Of a DNA stretch of 64,000 bases, positions 14,912 to 23,472 are shown in pieces (positions within the stretch are counted from its first letter, which is position 1; every line of letters starts with the position of its first letter). Source of the stretch: an uncultured Clostridia bacterium (lineage in GTDB: Bacteria; Bacillota; Clostridia; Oscillospirales; Oscillospiraceae); contig CANSSG010000003.1 in NCBI GenBank assembly GCA_947649615.1, forward strand, positions 82,846 to 146,845, in the 5' to 3' direction. The position numbers and the translations under genes are program-made. A model generated the notes under the pieces. That model made no database searches. It was not told the DNA's origin and saw only the letters and a list, made by a program, of their open reading frames with translations.

Positions 14912-17242
14912 TTATCGGGTTCCGTGTTTCACACGGTCGGATTCCTCTGAGGTTTTCGCGTCGTTCCAGCGGTCCATGGTACCAACCAAATAACCGGTGA
15001 TGCGGCGGATGCGCTCAAAGCCCTCGCGGCCGTCATGCTCGTGCCGTCCGCAGCCGGGACACTCGTCGTCAATAATCCCTGTGTACCCACAGCAGGGGTC
15101 CCGGTCTACCGGATGGTTTACCGAGCCGTAGCCAATGCCCGCTTCCTTCATGCAGCGGATTACCTTTTCAAAGGCGTCCAGGTTTTTCAGCGGGTCGCCG
15201 TCCATCTCCACGTAGCTGATATGGCCCGCGTTGGTCAGCGCGTGATAGGGCGCTTCCAGCTTGATCTTCTCAAAGGCGCTGAGGGGATAGTAGACGGGTA
15301 CGTGGAAGCTGTTGGTGTAATAATCCCGGTCGGTGACGCCGGGGATCAGGCCGTACCGCTCCCTGTCCATCCGGATGAAACGGCCGGACAGGCCCTCGGC
15401 GGGAGTAGCCAGCAGCGAGAAGTTCAGGCCCGTTTTCTGGCTCTCCGCGTCCATGCGCGCCCGCATTCGGGCGATAATTTCAAGGCCCAAACGCTGGCTG
15501 CGCTCACTTTCGCCATGATGCTGGCCCGTCAGGGACACCAGCGTCTCCGCAAGGCCGATGAACCCTACCGACAAGGTGCCGTGCTTAAGTACCTCCCGGA
15601 CCTCGTCGGTCCAGGCCAGCTTCTCACTGTCCAGCCACACGCCCTGGCCCATGAGGAAGGGGTAGTTATATACGCGCTTCCTGGCCTGAATCTCAAACCG
15701 CTCCAAAAGCTGGTCAATGCACATGTCCAGCTTCCGGTCCAACTCGTCGAAGAAGGCGTCCAGGTCGCCCTTGGCCTTGATGGCAAGGCGGGGGAGGTTG
15801 ACGGAAGTGAAGCTCAGGTTGCCCCGCTGGTTGCACTGCTGGCGGGTGGGATCGTAGACATTGGAAATAACCCGGGTGCGGCAGCCCATGTAGGCAATCT
15901 CCGTCTCAGGGCGCTTGGGGTCGTAATATTGCAGATTGAAGGGGGCGTCAATAAAGGCGAAGTTGGGGAACAGCCGCTTGGCGGAGCAGCGGCAGGCCAG
16001 CTTGAACAGGTCGTAGTTCGGTTCACCGGGGTTGTAATTGATCCCTTCCTTTACGCGGAATATCTGAATGGGGAAAATGGGGGTCTCGCCGTTGCCCAAG
16101 CCCTGCTCCGTGGTGAGCATCAGGTTTTTCATCACCATCCGCCCCTCCGGAGAGGTATCCATGCCGTAGTTGATGGAGGAAAAGGGCGTCTGCGCGCCGG
16201 CGCGGCTGTGCATGGTGTTCAGGTTATGGATGAAGGCTTCCATGGCCTGGAAGGTGGCGCGGTCGGTCTCCTTCTCCGCATAGTGGACGGCCATGGACTG
16301 GGCCTTCCGCATCCGTTCCCCGTCGCCAAACTTCTCCACCAGATAGGGCAGCTCCGCATCCGTATAGGGCTGACACTGTTCCAGGCGGGGATAGAGGCCA
16401 GTTTCCGTCTCGATCTTCTCCCGCAGGGCTTTCAGCTCATCTTCCGGGTCGGGCATATCGTCGTGCCAGAGCATCAGCGCCTTGGCAAGATTCCGGGTGT
16501 AGTAGCGGCGGAAGGTCTTTTTCACGCCGTCGGCCATGCCGTAGTCAAAGTTGACGATGGCTTGTCCCCCGTGCTGGTCGTTCTGGTTGGACTGAATCGC
16601 AATGCAGGCCAGGGCGGCGTAGGACGCAATATCGTTCGGCTCCCGCAGGTAGCCGTGGCCGGTGGAAAAGCCGCCTTTGAACAGCTTCTTGATATCAATT
16701 TGACAGCAGGTGGTAGTCAGGGTGTAGAAGTCCAGGTCATGAATGTGGATATCCCCTTCCTGATGGGCCTTGGCATGCTCGGGCTTGAGGACAAACATCT
16801 GGTAAAACTGCTTGGCGCCCTCGCTGCCATACTTCAGCATGGACCCCATGGCGGTGTCGCCGTTGATATTGGCATTTTCCCGCTTGACGTCGGAATCCAC
16901 CGCATCAGAGAACGTGATGTCCTCATAGGTCTTCATCAGACGGGTGTTCATCTCACGGACCCGGCTGCGCTCGTTGCGGTAGAGGATGTAGGCCTTTGCC
17001 GTCTGGACATAGCCGTTGTCCATCAGAACCCGTTCCACGATGTCCTGGATGTGCTCCACCTCCGGCTCGGCAACGCCCTCTACTTCCAGGATGGACAGAA
17101 CCTCATCCGCCAAGGTCTCGGCCACATCGTTCTGGCCGGGCTTGTAGGTGGCTTCAAAGGCCTTCGCTATGGCCCCGGCAATCTTTTCCTTGTCGAAGCT
17201 GACCAGCCGTCCGTCCCGTTTCTTCAGTTTCTCAATCGTCAT
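14912..17242 (-). CDS. nrdD: Anaerobic ribonucleoside-triphosphate reductase (class III)
   Basis: NrdD reduces ribonucleoside triphosphates to deoxyribonucleotides using a glycyl radical made by the activase NrdG. The 776-residue protein has an N-terminal ATP-cone domain (about residues 3-90), the ten-stranded barrel with MGCRTRVISN near 455 and the RGNLSFTSVNLPR segment, a C-terminal zinc site (two Cys pairs in DPCCGYTG and ECPGCGRHEH), and the radical glycine in RITGYLVGT at about residue 750. ATG 17242 is chosen because GAGGAG lies upstream. No nrdG is adjacent in this window. The upstream region carries NrdR boxes and a CRP/FNR-type site. Confidence 0.96.
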   Translation of the reverse strand: MTIEKLKKRDGRLVSFDKEKIAGAIAKAFEATYKPGQNDVAETLADEVLSILEVEGVAEPEVEHIQDIVERVLMDNGYVQTAKAYILYRNERSRVREMNTRLMKTYEDITFSDAVDSDVKRENANINGDTAMGSMLKYGSEGAKQFYQMFVLKPEHAKAHQEGDIHIHDLDFYTLTTTCCQIDIKKLFKGGFSTGHGYLREPNDIASYAALACIAIQSNQNDQHGGQAIVNFDYGMADGVKKTFRRYYTRNLAKALMLWHDDMPDPEDELKALREKIETETGLYPRLEQCQPYTDAELPYLVEKFGDGERMRKAQSMAVHYAEKETDRATFQAMEAFIHNLNTMHSRAGAQTPFSSINYGMDTSPEGRMVMKNLMLTTEQGLGNGETPIFPIQIFRVKEGINYNPGEPNYDLFKLACRCSAKRLFPNFAFIDAPFNLQYYDPKRPETEIAYMGCRTRVISNVYDPTRQQCNQRGNLSFTSVNLPRLAIKAKGDLDAFFDELDRKLDMCIDQLLERFEIQARKRVYNYPFLMGQGVWLDSEKLAWTDEVREVLKHGTLSVGFIGLAETLVSLTGQHHGESERSQRLGLEIIARMRARMDAESQKTGLNFSLLATPAEGLSGRFIRMDRERYGLIPGVTDRDYYTNSFHVPVYYPLSAFEKIKLEAPYHALTNAGHISYVEMDGDPLKNLDAFEKVIRCMKEAGIGYGSVNHPVDRDPCCGYTGIIDDECPGCGRHEHDGREGFERIRRITGYLVGTMDRWNDAKTSEESDRVKHGTR

Positions 17243-17316
17243 TTTCCCCGTACTCCTCATATCAAATCAGTATCATCCAAAACTATGCCCAGGGGCAAAG
17301 CCTCGCCAGCCCCCAG

Positions 17317-17363
17317 GCACAATATGTTGCGCACTATTTGCAAAACGAACGTATATATAGTAC
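17317..17363 (-). promoter_or_regulatory. Tandem NrdR boxes
   Basis: Two 16-base palindromic elements, 17317-17332 (minus strand GCGCAACATATTGTGC, 12 of 16 matches to the NrdR consensus as I recall it) and 17348-17363 (GTACTATATATACGTT), separated by 15 bases. The 31-base period (three helical turns) is the known arrangement for NrdR, the repressor of ribonucleotide reductase genes that responds to nucleotide state. The upstream box overlaps the nrdD -10 element, consistent with repression. Confidence 0.7.
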
Positions 17364-17385
17364 AACCCGTTAGCTGTCCTGTCAA
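17357..17385 (-). promoter_or_regulatory. Promoter of nrdD
   Basis: Minus strand TTGACA (17380-17385), 17-base spacer, TACTAT (17357-17362). Confidence 0.8.
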
Positions 17386-17400
17386 GTGATATTTATCACA
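17385..17400 (-). promoter_or_regulatory. CRP/FNR-family operator abutting the nrdD -35 box
   Basis: Minus strand TGTGATAAATATCACT fits the TGTGA-N6-TCACA consensus of the CRP/FNR family in 9 of 10 defined positions. It is centred near -42, the class II activator position, suggesting anaerobic or redox activation of nrdD. Confidence 0.6.
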
Positions 17401-17450
17401 GGGACGGAGGTTTTTTACCGGGGAGAGACGGTTGCCGGCCCACAGGGAGG

Positions 17451-18665
17451 TCATTCCCCCCGGCCAAAGAATTTATCATGCACCGCCCGTACGGCGGCGG
17501 AAGCGTACTCCTCGTCAATGAGGACGGACACCCGGATCTCACTGGTGTTGATCATCTGGATATTGATATTTGCGTCATACAGCGCCTCAAACATCGTTGC
17601 GGCTACGCTGGGCGTCGTCATCATGCCCGCGCCCACAATGGACACCTTGGCAATCTTGTCCTCCACCGTCAGATGGTCGAAGCGCAGGGCATCCTTCTGC
17701 TCCTGTAGCACACGCACCGCTTCCTCCACGTCCGCGCGGGGGAGGGTGAAGCTGATGTCCTTGCTCTCCCCCCGGCCGATGGACTGGATGATGGCGTCTA
17801 CATTGATATTGGCCTTCCCCAGCAGGGAAAAGACACGGAAGGCTACGCCGGGATTGTGGTCCAGCCCCACCACCGCAATCCGCGCGATGCTCGTATCCTT
17901 CGCCACGCCGGCGATGTTGGTTTTTTCCATTTTCACAACCTCCTTGACTTTCGTGCCGGGTTTGTGTTCCAGACTGGACACGACTTCCATATTCACACGA
18001 TATTTTTTTGCCAGTTCCACGCTGCGGTTATGAAGCACCTGCGCCCCTTGGCTGGCCAATTCCAGCATCTCGTCGTAGGTAATTTCATCCAGCTTTACCG
18101 CGCCGGGAGTCACCCGGGGGTCGGTGGTGTACACGCCGTCTACGTCCGTGTAGATCTGGCACAGGTCCGCCCCGAAGGCCGCCGCCAGGGCGACCGCGCT
18201 GGTGTCCGAGCCGCCCCGGCCCAGGGTCGTCACGTCGCCGAAACGGTTCACCCCTTGGAAGCCTGCTACCAGGACGATCTTGTTCTTGTCCAGCTCCCGC
18301 TGGATGCGCTCCTGCTCAATGCGCTGGATGCGGGCGTCGGAATAGGCGCTGGTGGTATGTACCCCCACCTGCCAGCCCGCCAGGCTGACCACCGGCAGGC
18401 CCATGCCCTCCAAAGCCATGGCGCACAGGGCGATGGATATCTGCTCCCCAGTGCTTAGAAGCATGTCCATCTCCCGCTTGGAGGCTTTGGGGTTGATTTC
18501 CCTGGCCTTTTCAATCAGGTCGTCCGTAGTGTCGCCTTGGGCAGACAGGACTACCATGACCTGATTTCCGGCTCTATAAGTATCGGCAATGATGCCCGCC
18601 ACGTTCCGGATGCGCTGCGCATCCCGGACGGAACTGCCGCCAAATTTCTGTACAATTAAACTCAT
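17451..18665 (-). CDS. lysC: Aspartokinase
   Basis: The 404-residue enzyme phosphorylates aspartate, the entry step to lysine, threonine and methionine. It has the N-terminal kinase domain (VQKFGGSSV at residue 4, then SAQGDTTDDL, and the LGRGGSDTSAVALA nucleotide-binding motif near 168) and two C-terminal ACT domains (about residues 262-400) that usually bind lysine or threonine for feedback control. It is the third gene of an operon with a free ACT protein and homoserine dehydrogenase, 65 bases after hom, so it is probably the isoenzyme devoted to threonine/methionine supply. Confidence 0.95.
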   Translation of the reverse strand: MSLIVQKFGGSSVRDAQRIRNVAGIIADTYRAGNQVMVVLSAQGDTTDDLIEKAREINPKASKREMDMLLSTGEQISIALCAMALEGMGLPVVSLAGWQVGVHTTSAYSDARIQRIEQERIQRELDKNKIVLVAGFQGVNRFGDVTTLGRGGSDTSAVALAAAFGADLCQIYTDVDGVYTTDPRVTPGAVKLDEITYDEMLELASQGAQVLHNRSVELAKKYRVNMEVVSSLEHKPGTKVKEVVKMEKTNIAGVAKDTSIARIAVVGLDHNPGVAFRVFSLLGKANINVDAIIQSIGRGESKDISFTLPRADVEEAVRVLQEQKDALRFDHLTVEDKIAKVSIVGAGMMTTPSVAATMFEALYDANINIQMINTSEIRVSVLIDEEYASAAVRAVHDKFFGRGE

Positions 18666-18730
18666 TAGGATACTTCCTCTCTATGGAAAATTGGGTGACA
18701 CTCTATTATAGTACCCCGCAGGCGCTTTGG

Positions 18731-19897
18731 TTAAGGAAGGACAGGCAAAATCGCCTCCGCTCCCAAATTTTCCGCCAGCGCCCTGGCTTCTCCAGCGGGC
18801 ATGACGCCGGTCAGCACCGCGCCGCCGCCGATCTCTTGGCTCCCCTGTGGGGGCGTGAAGGCCCCGCGCAGATACCAGCGCATGGGAAGCCCGTCCATCC
18901 CCGCCAACTCCGCGCTCTCGCTCCAGCCCAAATTGCGGCGCTTTTCACGGTGCTGCAAAACGTCGATGACGTCCCCCATGACGGCGGAGGCCGTGGGCAG
19001 GTCCCCCGCTCCCCTGCCGTAGAACATGACGTCGCCTACGGCGTTGCCGCGAATCATGATGGCGTTGAATACATCGTCTACCGAAGCTATCGGGCTGTCT
19101 TCCTGCACCAAATGGGGGGACACGTAGGCGCACTGCCGCCCGTCTGCCAGCTTCACCGCACGGCCCAGGAGCTTCACCCGGTAGCCCGCCCGGCGGGCGG
19201 CCTCCACATCCTGCAAATCCAGGCCGCTGATGCCCTGTACGCTGATCTTTTCCGGCAGGACTTCCCTGCCCCAGGCCAGGTCGGACAGAATGCAGATTTT
19301 GCGGCCTGCGTCCAGGCCTTCCACGTCTGCGGCAGGGTTCTGCTCGGCGTAGCCCTTGGCCTGGGCTTCCCGAAGGGCTTCGTCAAAGGGGACGCCGCCC
19401 TTCACCATGCGGGTGAGGATATAATTGGTGGTGCCATTCAGGATGCCGGCGATTTCCTCAATCTGGTTGCCGGCAAGGCATTGAAACAGCGGGCGCAGCA
19501 CGGGGATGCCCCCCCCTACGCTGGCCTCGAACAGGTAGTTGACGTTTTTCTCTTTGGCAATGGCAAGCAGCTCCTTGCCGTGGGAAGCGACAAGTTCCTT
19601 GTTGGAAGTCACCACATGCTTTCCCGCCAGCAGCGCCCGCCGCGTAAATTCCAAGGCCACCTTGGCCCCGCCGATGGATTCCACCACTACATCTAGGGCA
19701 GGATCATTTTCCAGTACGGAAAAATCCTTTACCGCGATCCCGGCATACGGCGTGGCGGATAAGTCCCGTACATCCAGAATATATTTTAAATGGAGGGGTT
19801 CGCCCAGGCGTTCCTGAATCGCTCCGCCGTTCATGCGCAGCACCTCTGCCACGCCGCTGCCAACCGTCCCGAATCCCATAATTGCAAAATTAGCCAT
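18731..19897 (-). CDS. hom: Homoserine dehydrogenase, short C-terminus
   Basis: Hom reduces aspartate semialdehyde to homoserine with NAD(P)H. The Rossmann domain (IMGFGTVGSGV at residue 6), the GTTNYILT motif near 153, and the catalytic Lys/Asp region near EVLPEKI are present. At 388 residues it is about 40 shorter than the common form of about 430: after residue 330 the chain has only a short remnant where the C-terminal ACT domain normally lies. A free-standing ACT protein is encoded immediately upstream, 58 bases away, and may replace that regulatory function. Start ATG follows AAGGAG. Confidence 0.92.
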   Translation of the reverse strand: MANFAIMGFGTVGSGVAEVLRMNGGAIQERLGEPLHLKYILDVRDLSATPYAGIAVKDFSVLENDPALDVVVESIGGAKVALEFTRRALLAGKHVVTSNKELVASHGKELLAIAKEKNVNYLFEASVGGGIPVLRPLFQCLAGNQIEEIAGILNGTTNYILTRMVKGGVPFDEALREAQAKGYAEQNPAADVEGLDAGRKICILSDLAWGREVLPEKISVQGISGLDLQDVEAARRAGYRVKLLGRAVKLADGRQCAYVSPHLVQEDSPIASVDDVFNAIMIRGNAVGDVMFYGRGAGDLPTASAVMGDVIDVLQHREKRRNLGWSESAELAGMDGLPMRWYLRGAFTPPQGSQEIGGGAVLTGVMPAGEARALAENLGAEAILPVLP

Positions 19898-19955
19898 AGT
19901 TTTCTCCTTCTCTCCCGTTGCTGTTGTCTCCGTATAGGCCTACGTTGGGCGGCTG

Positions 19956-20396
19956 CTACCCCGCCAAAATATCAAATTTTACCACGCCCTCCAACACCTC
20001 TGCCCGGGCAATCAACTCTTCCAGGGTAATCTCCATATCGCTGGTCTCGGCGGATATGGTCACGGCGGCGCAGCCGTTGGTGGGGATGGATTGGTTGATG
20101 GTCAGTATATTCGCCCCGCTCCCGGCAAAAATAGCTAGGACATTGCTCAATACGCCGGGGTTGTCTTTGAGCATGGTGTAAAAGGTGATGATATGTCCGG
20201 TTTTCATATCGTTGAAGGGCTGGACGGCGTCCTTGTACTTATAGAATGCACTGCGGCTGATGCTGACCTGCCTGGTGGCGTCGCCTACGGTGGCAGCTTC
20301 GCCGGACAGCATCATTCGCTTGGCCTCGGCCACCTTGATGAAGATTTCCGGCAGGGCCGAGGCGGCTACGATGTAAAACTTGGTCTGCTTTCCCAT
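19956..20396 (-). CDS. Free-standing ACT-domain protein (PheB / UPF0735-like)
   Basis: A 146-residue protein with an N-terminal helix-turn-helix-like segment (about residues 20-55, TVGDATRQVSISRSAFYKYKD) and a C-terminal ACT domain (about 70-146, HIITFYTMLKDNPGVLSNVL). ACT domains bind amino acids and regulate enzymes or transcription. Being first in an operon with hom and lysC suggests it senses an aspartate-family amino acid such as threonine and may act on Hom, whose own ACT domain seems lost. A GGGGGG ribosome site and a promoter at 20437-20465 precede it. Confidence 0.88.
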   Translation of the reverse strand: MGKQTKFYIVAASALPEIFIKVAEAKRMMLSGEAATVGDATRQVSISRSAFYKYKDAVQPFNDMKTGHIITFYTMLKDNPGVLSNVLAIFAGSGANILTINQSIPTNGCAAVTISAETSDMEITLEELIARAEVLEGVVKFDILAG

Positions 20397-20436
20397 ATTG
20401 TATCCCCCCTGTGGTCACATGTCCTTAAATGATGAT

Positions 20437-20465
20437 AGTGTACCACACCCCCTTCCCTTTTACAA
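20437..20465 (-). promoter_or_regulatory. Promoter of the ACT-hom-lysC operon
   Basis: Minus strand TTGTAA (20460-20465), 17-base spacer, TACACT (20437-20442). Confidence 0.6.
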
Positions 20466-20535
20466 CCCAAAATATACGGGAATATTCCACAATCTTTCCT
20501 GCCCCGCAGGAGGAAATGAGGTACAGATTTTCTAT

Positions 20536-21600
20536 ATGTCACAACTAAGTGTCTTTTTACAACGGACAATTACCGTCCTGTTGTGGATTGCCGGGGCAGT
20601 GGTGTTTTTTAAGTGGCTATTGGCCCCCCTTTTGCCCTTTCTGCTGGCGTTGGCCCTCAGCGCCATGGTGGAGCCACTGGTGCAGAAGCTCCGCAGGAGG
20701 ATGAAGGTGCAGCGGACCTTTTCCGCAGGGCTGGTGACGACGCTGCTGCTGCTGGTTGTGGGCGGCGGCGTGGCGCTGCTGCTGGTCAGGCTGGCGGCGG
20801 AACTGCGGGAGTGGTCCGGCCGCCTGCCGGAGTTGATGGAGCGGTTCCCCATCATATGGAACGGCATGCTGGACCAGGTGGAGCGGTGGTATGCCTCCAG
20901 CCCGTCCCTGCTCCGCTCCGGACTGGACCTGCTGGCGGGCCAGCTTATGGAGGAAGGGCCGTCCTTGGCCGGTACGGCAGGAACGTGGATGATGGGAGCG
21001 GCGTCCTCCCTGCTGGCGTCCCTGCCGGACGCCGGACTGTTTTTGGTGACTACCGTCCTCGCGGTATATTTTACCAGTCTCAGCTATCCCGCCATTTTAG
21101 CCTTTCTGAAACGGCAGCTCCCCCCATCGTGGCAGGCAAAATGCCGGGATGCGGCCCATTGCTTCCGGTCAACCATCCTTAAATGGCTTCGGGCGGAATT
21201 TCTGCTGATTTTGTCTACCTTTGTCATTTTATTCATTGGCTTTTTATGGATGGGGCTGGACTACGCCCTTTTGGCAGCGGTGTTCACGGCGCTGGTGGAC
21301 GCCCTCCCGGTGCTGGGGACGGGAACGGTGCTGTTTCCTTGGGCGCTGGGCTGCTTTCTGATGGGCGATACGGGGCGGGGATTGGCGCTGCTGGTGCTTT
21401 ACGCCGTGGGGCTGATCGTCCATACGCTGCTGGAACCGCGCCTTTTGGCGGGGCAGGCGGACCTGCCGCCGATTACCGCGCTATTGGCCATGTATTTGGG
21501 GTTCCAGTTTATGGGCGTGGGAGGCATGATTTTGCTGCCGGTGGTCCTGCTTCTGCTTAAGCAGTTCCAGGACGCCGGCGTCATCCGGCTGTGGAGGTAG
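20536..21600 (+). CDS. AI-2E family (PerM/YtvI-type) transporter
   Basis: A 354-residue polytopic membrane protein with the AI-2E transporter layout: paired N-terminal helices (about residues 10-50), a third helix near 60, a soluble middle segment with amphipathic helices, then five more hydrophobic helices from about 155 to 345, including the characteristic GLxVHTLLEPRLLAGQ signature near 295. Family members export autoinducer-2 in E. coli, move Na+/H+ in others, or (YtvI) are sporulation-linked; substrate is unknown here. The start is uncertain because the AGGAGG site lies over 20 bases before ATG 20536. Confidence 0.85.
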   Translation: MSQLSVFLQRTITVLLWIAGAVVFFKWLLAPLLPFLLALALSAMVEPLVQKLRRRMKVQRTFSAGLVTTLLLLVVGGGVALLLVRLAAELREWSGRLPELMERFPIIWNGMLDQVERWYASSPSLLRSGLDLLAGQLMEEGPSLAGTAGTWMMGAASSLLASLPDAGLFLVTTVLAVYFTSLSYPAILAFLKRQLPPSWQAKCRDAAHCFRSTILKWLRAEFLLILSTFVILFIGFLWMGLDYALLAAVFTALVDALPVLGTGTVLFPWALGCFLMGDTGRGLALLVLYAVGLIVHTLLEPRLLAGQADLPPITALLAMYLGFQFMGVGGMILLPVVLLLLKQFQDAGVIRLWR

Positions 21601-21612
21601 CGGGCAGAGGAA

Positions 21613-21655
21613 GGGAGCGCCCCGGCTGCCCAGGACGCTCCCGCTGTCTTCTTTA
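21613..21655 (+). terminator. Terminator after the AI-2E family gene
   Basis: GGGAGCG (21613-21619) pairs with CGCTCCC (21636-21642) around an internally GC-paired loop, then a TCTTCTTTAT tract. Confidence 0.55.
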
Positions 21656-21724
21656 TAGGCCTTCTTTGCCCAGGCCCCATGCATTTTCCCATATAGGCGG
21701 AGGAGCCGCTATCGCGGTTTCCTT

Positions 21725-22309
21725 CTAATTATATTGATTCTGCGCCGCCGAAACGCCCTTTTCAATAACGCACAGCGCTGCGTCAACGGCGCGGCTGACC
21801 GCTTCGTCAACCGCCTTCTTCTCCTGGGGGGTAAAATGCCCGATGACCCAGTCGATCATCTCATGCTCGGGATGGGCGGGGGCGCCTACGCCCACCCGCA
21901 CCCGCGGGAACTGGTCCGTCCCCAGATGGGCAATGATGTTTTTCAGCCCGTTATGCCCCCCGGCGCTGCCGCCGGAGCGAATGCGCAGCTTTCCCAGGGG
22001 CAGCGCCACGTCATCGGAAATCACCAGCACATGGTCCGGCGGTATCTTGTAAAAGCCGCCCGCCAGCTTCACAGACTCCCCGCTCAGGTTCATATAGGTC
22101 TGGGGCTTCAGCACCAGGACCCGCTGGGAACCGGCGCGAACCTCGCCTGTGAGCGCACGGTAGCGCAGCTTGTTAATCTTGACGCCCTCCCGGCGGGCCA
22201 GTTCTTCGGCGGCCATGAAGCCGATGTTGTGGCGGGTGGTCTCATACTCCTTGCCCGGGTTGCCCAGGCAGACTAGGAGCCACTGATAGCCGCCGCTTCC
22301 AAATGACAT
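21725..22309 (-). CDS. pth: Peptidyl-tRNA hydrolase
   Basis: Pth releases peptides from tRNAs dropped by stalled ribosomes. The 194-residue protein has CLGNPGKEYETTRHNIGF near residue 14 with the catalytic His of RHN, the LKPQTYMNLSG motif near 64, and SDDVALPLGKLRIRSGGSAGGHNGLK with the catalytic Asp near 97. All are intact. It lies downstream of prs, as in many Firmicutes, with a hairpin between the two. Confidence 0.96.
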   Translation of the reverse strand: MSFGSGGYQWLLVCLGNPGKEYETTRHNIGFMAAEELARREGVKINKLRYRALTGEVRAGSQRVLVLKPQTYMNLSGESVKLAGGFYKIPPDHVLVISDDVALPLGKLRIRSGGSAGGHNGLKNIIAHLGTDQFPRVRVGVGAPAHPEHEMIDWVIGHFTPQEKKAVDEAVSRAVDAALCVIEKGVSAAQNQYN

Positions 22310-22340
22310 AGATACCTGCTCCTTTTTTGCATGTTTCCAT

Positions 22341-22369
22341 CAAAAAAGTACCCGTTGGGTACTTTTTTG
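22341..22369. terminator. Intrinsic terminator between prs and pth
   Basis: CAAAAAAGTACC (22341-22352) pairs with GGTACTTTTTTG (22358-22369). The A/T outer stem would give a poly-T end in either direction; it probably ends or attenuates prs transcripts before pth. Confidence 0.75.
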
Positions 22370-22393
22370 AATCGGTTCATTTATAATGATGCA

Positions 22394-23353
22394 TCAAATC
22401 CACAGCTTCGATACGGAAATCTCCTGGTAAATCCGCTCGATGGCCTCCGCGAACATTGGCGCGACCGTCAGATATTTAATCTTTGCGCTCTTAGCCGGGT
22501 CGATGGCAGCGATGGTGTCCAGGAAAGCCAGTTCCTTAATCACGCTGCCGTTAATCCGCTCGATGGCCGGGCCGGACAGTACGCCGTGGGACGCGCAGGC
22601 GTACACGCTGCGCGCGCCGCCCACCTCAACGATTGCCTTGGCCGCGTTGCACAGGCTCCCGGCGGTGTCCACCATGTCGTCAAAGAGGATGCAGTCCTTG
22701 CCCTCTACGTCCCCGATCACGTTCATGACCTCGCATTGGTTGGCCTTCTGGCGGCGCTTATCTACAATGGCAAGGTTCATATGCAGCTTTTGGGCGAAGG
22801 CCCGGGTGCGGGACACGGAGCCTACGTCAGGGGAAACCGCTACCATTTCCTCGCACTTTTCTCCGAATTTTTTTGCGTAATAGTCCACAAAGACCGGATT
22901 GCCATATAGGTTGTCCACAGGGATGTCAAAGAAGCCCTGGATCTGGGCGGCGTGGAGGTCCATGGTCAGCACCCGGTCGGCCCCTGCCGCAGTCAGCATA
23001 TTCGCCACCAGCTTCGCGGAGATGGGGTCCCGGGCCTTGGCCTTGCGGTCCTGGCGGGCATAGCCGAAATAGGGGATTACCGCCGTGATGCGGCCTGCCG
23101 ACGCGCGCTTCATCGCGTCGATCATAACGAGCAGCTCCATCAGGTGATCGTTCACCGGGCTGCTGGTGGATTGAACCAGGAATACGTCGGAACCACGGAC
23201 GGACTCGTAGATGGACGCGAATACCTCTCCGTCGGAGAAATGTCCGATCTCTGCATTGCCGAGCTGAATGCCAATCAGGCGGCAGATGTCCTTCGCCAGG
23301 TTCATATTGGCGTTGCCGCTGAAGACCTTCATATCTTTTCCATGTGAAATCAT
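22394..23353 (-). CDS. prs: Ribose-phosphate pyrophosphokinase
   Basis: Prs makes PRPP from ribose 5-phosphate and ATP, feeding histidine, purine, pyrimidine and NAD synthesis. The 319-residue protein shows the SFSGN-type N-terminus (KVFSGNANMNLA), the FSDGE phosphate loop, PYFGYARQDRKAKARDPI near 100, the MDLHAAQIQGFFDIPVDN motif near 133, and the PRPP-binding ILFDDMVDTAGSLCNAA near 220. I chose ATG 23353 (MISHGKD) by comparison with related proteins as I remember them; an in-frame ATG four codons earlier lacks a spaced ribosome site. Confidence 0.95.
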   Translation of the reverse strand: MISHGKDMKVFSGNANMNLAKDICRLIGIQLGNAEIGHFSDGEVFASIYESVRGSDVFLVQSTSSPVNDHLMELLVMIDAMKRASAGRITAVIPYFGYARQDRKAKARDPISAKLVANMLTAAGADRVLTMDLHAAQIQGFFDIPVDNLYGNPVFVDYYAKKFGEKCEEMVAVSPDVGSVSRTRAFAQKLHMNLAIVDKRRQKANQCEVMNVIGDVEGKDCILFDDMVDTAGSLCNAAKAIVEVGGARSVYACASHGVLSGPAIERINGSVIKELAFLDTIAAIDPAKSAKIKYLTVAPMFAEAIERIYQEISVSKLWI

Positions 23354-23472
23354 TTTTTCCAACATCCTCTCAAATCATCATTTTGTGTGAACGAACTGCC
23401 GGCGGGCTGTTTTCCATAAAACCCCGCCGGCTTTTGACAAGGGCGGACGAAGCTTTTGTACCCGCTGTGCGC

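Noticed and set aside
15035..17389. 784-residue open frame antisense to nrdD
   Set aside because: Long only because GC-rich codon bias leaves the opposite strand open; the amino acid pattern is low-complexity and unlike any protein, and nrdD on the other strand is certain.
23399..23436. Hairpin GCCGGCGGG...CCCGCCGGC between prs and glmU-like genes
   Set aside because: The T-tract is on the plus strand while both neighbours are on the minus strand, so it is not a convincing terminator for either; glmU-like and prs could be cotranscribed.
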